A stretch of 64,000 nt of DNA. It comes from Sphingobium sp. CAP-1. GTDB taxonomy: Bacteria > Pseudomonadota > Alphaproteobacteria > Sphingomonadales > Sphingomonadaceae. A program made the translations under genes and the position numbers. Positions within the stretch are counted from its first letter, which is position 1; each line of letters begins with the position of its first letter. The notes under the pieces are model-generated. The model was given only the letters and a program-made list of their open reading frames with translations, searched no databases and was not told the DNA's origin. Shown one piece after another: positions 62,974 to 64,000 of this stretch. The stretch lies in NCBI RefSeq assembly GCF_009720145.1, contig NZ_CP046252.1, forward strand, positions 1,612,001-1,676,000. Direction: 5' to 3'.

Positions 62974-64000
62974 TGCAAAACACCCTGTTCCCCCTTTCCC
63001 TTCGCGCCGCATTGCTCGGCGGCGTCGCGCTCGTCGCCGGACCGCAGGCGCTGGCGCAACAGTTGAACGAACCGCAGACCCCGGTCAGCGCGCCCGACGC
63101 GCCGACGCCGGAAAATGACCAGCAACTGGGCTTCGCCGCCGACGCGCTGCAATATGACAGCAACAGCGAAATCGTCACCGCGACCGGCAACGTGCAGTTG
63201 CTGCGGGAGGGCAACCGGCTGCGCGCGGACAAGGTGGTGTGGGACCGCAACAGCGGCAAGGTGGAGGCGCAGGGCAATGTCTCCGTCACCGATCCCGAAG
63301 GCAATATCGCCTATGGCGACCGTTTCGATGTCACCGACACGCTGAAGGACGGCGCGGTCGAGAATATGCTGCTGGTGCTTCAGTCAGGCGGCCGGCTGGC
63401 GGCGGTGAAGGGTGAGCGGGTCAACGGCATCTACACGCTGCATCGCGCCACCTATACCGGCTGCGCGGTCGAGGGCAGCGACGGCTGTCCCAAGGAACCG
63501 ACCTGGCAGATCAACGCCGTGCGCGTCATCTATGATCCGGTGCGCCAGCGCGTCACTTACAAGAACGCCAATGTCGAACTGTTCGGCCTGCCGCTGATCC
63601 CGCTGCCCGGCCTGTCCCACCCGGTGGGCGACAATGGCAGCAGTGGGCTGCTGGTGCCCAATTTGCGCTATGACCGCACCAACGGGTTCGAAGTCGCGCT
63701 GCCCTATTATTTCAAGCTGGCGCCCAATCGCGACCTGACCATCACGCCGCATGTCTATAGTGGCACGCTGCCGATGCTGGAGACAAATTTCCGCCACCTG
63801 ACCGATCGCGGCGCCTATCAGATCACCGGCTATATCACCCATGGCAGCCGCGTCGCGACCAGCGATAGCGCCACAGGCACGACGCCGACCGCCAGCCAGG
63901 AGGATATTCGCGGCTATCTGGACGCCAGCGGCAAGCTGCAACTCAGCCCCGAATGGAGTATCGACGGATCGCTGCGCGTCGTGACCGACCGCACCTTCCT
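62974..64000 (+). CDS. lptD: LPS-assembly protein LptD, N-terminal part, cut by window edge
   Basis: Outer-membrane translocon that inserts LPS with LptE. The first 342 codons are visible. A signal peptide (LSLRAALLGGVALVAGPQAL, cleavage before AQQ) is followed by the jelly-roll domain (FAADALQYDSNSEIVTATGNVQLL, RADKVVWDRNSGKVEAQGNVSVTDPEG), two cysteines (TGCAVEG and DGCPKEP), then the barrel's first strands (LFGLPLIPLPGLSHPVG, GLLVPNLRYDRTNGFEVALPYYF). The only in-frame start after the TGA at 62968 that gives the whole signal peptide is TTG at 62974. The gene continues past the right edge. Confidence 0.93.

Overview
The window is a chromosomal stretch of a sphingomonad (Alphaproteobacteria, order Sphingomonadales, most likely Sphingobium or a close relative). 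This rests on the high GC content, on protein types I recognise from the group, and on alphaproteobacterial gene orders: an F1-only atp operon, a def/recR/fmt/truA cluster, panB-TPR-bamB-der, and PIMT-tolC-popZ near valS. It reads mostly as core genome. I found no rRNA, CRISPR array, integrase, transposase or phage gene.

Layout. 1-2.9 kb: def (cut by the window edge) and recR face away from fmt-truA. 2.9-8.5 kb: a PAS-GGDEF cyclase, a YhhQ-type transporter, tRNA-Arg(TCT), an unrecognised secreted protein, a large glycosyltransferase-like protein and an ABM-like protein. 8.7-16.9 kb: transaldolase, a DUF2490 protein, priA, a DUF1289 protein, a HExxH-TPR protein, Ada, and a membrane-anchored trypsin-like protease. 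17.1-22.6 kb: atpH-A-(LysE-type exporter)-G-D-(hairpin repeat)-C, ending in a strong terminator. 22.8-28.9 kb: a GT-C-like membrane protein with a small membrane partner, an orphan CpaF ATPase, an exported methyltransferase and an EamA transporter. 28.9-33.6 kb: OsmC, PRC-barrel, an alpha/beta hydrolase, YezD and a TonB-dependent receptor. 33.7-39.6 kb: a Phd/ParE toxin-antitoxin pair, panB, a YfgM-like protein, bamB, der, a TusA-like protein and an Hpt protein. 39.6-45.1 kb: a frameshifted LLM oxidoreductase, an acyltransferase, a HerA-like ATPase and a MATE exporter. 45.2-55 kb: valS, a zeta-toxin-like pair, an S9 peptidase, an exported adenosine-deaminase-like enzyme, popZ, tolC and a PIMT. 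55.1-58.4 kb: tRNA-Cys(GCA), a DUF2520 protein, and a two-subunit CoA transferase divergent from a LysR regulator. 58.5-64 kb: GST, TauE, ndk, holC-pepA, and lptD running off the right edge.

How the genes work together. Three groups maintain the envelope: BamB and its TPR neighbour, LptD, and TolC. The translation and replication core includes fmt, def, valS, der, priA, recR, holC and two tRNAs. Energy metabolism is represented by F1 ATPase, and ketone-body or 3-oxoacid use by the CoA transferase. Accessory content is light: two toxin-antitoxin-like modules, a few exported enzymes of unknown substrate, and four hairpin-rich intergenic repeats. No gene-free stretch exceeds 300 bases. The longest gaps (9370-9608, 59251-59487 and about 41720-41942) show nothing beyond promoter-sized DNA.

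The least expected observations are the LysE-type gene inside the atp operon, the hairpin repeat that supplies the atpC ribosome-binding site, the one-base frameshift in the LLM oxidoreductase, the zeta-toxin-like pair beside valS, and the adenosine-deaminase-like enzyme that lacks the usual HxGE glutamate.
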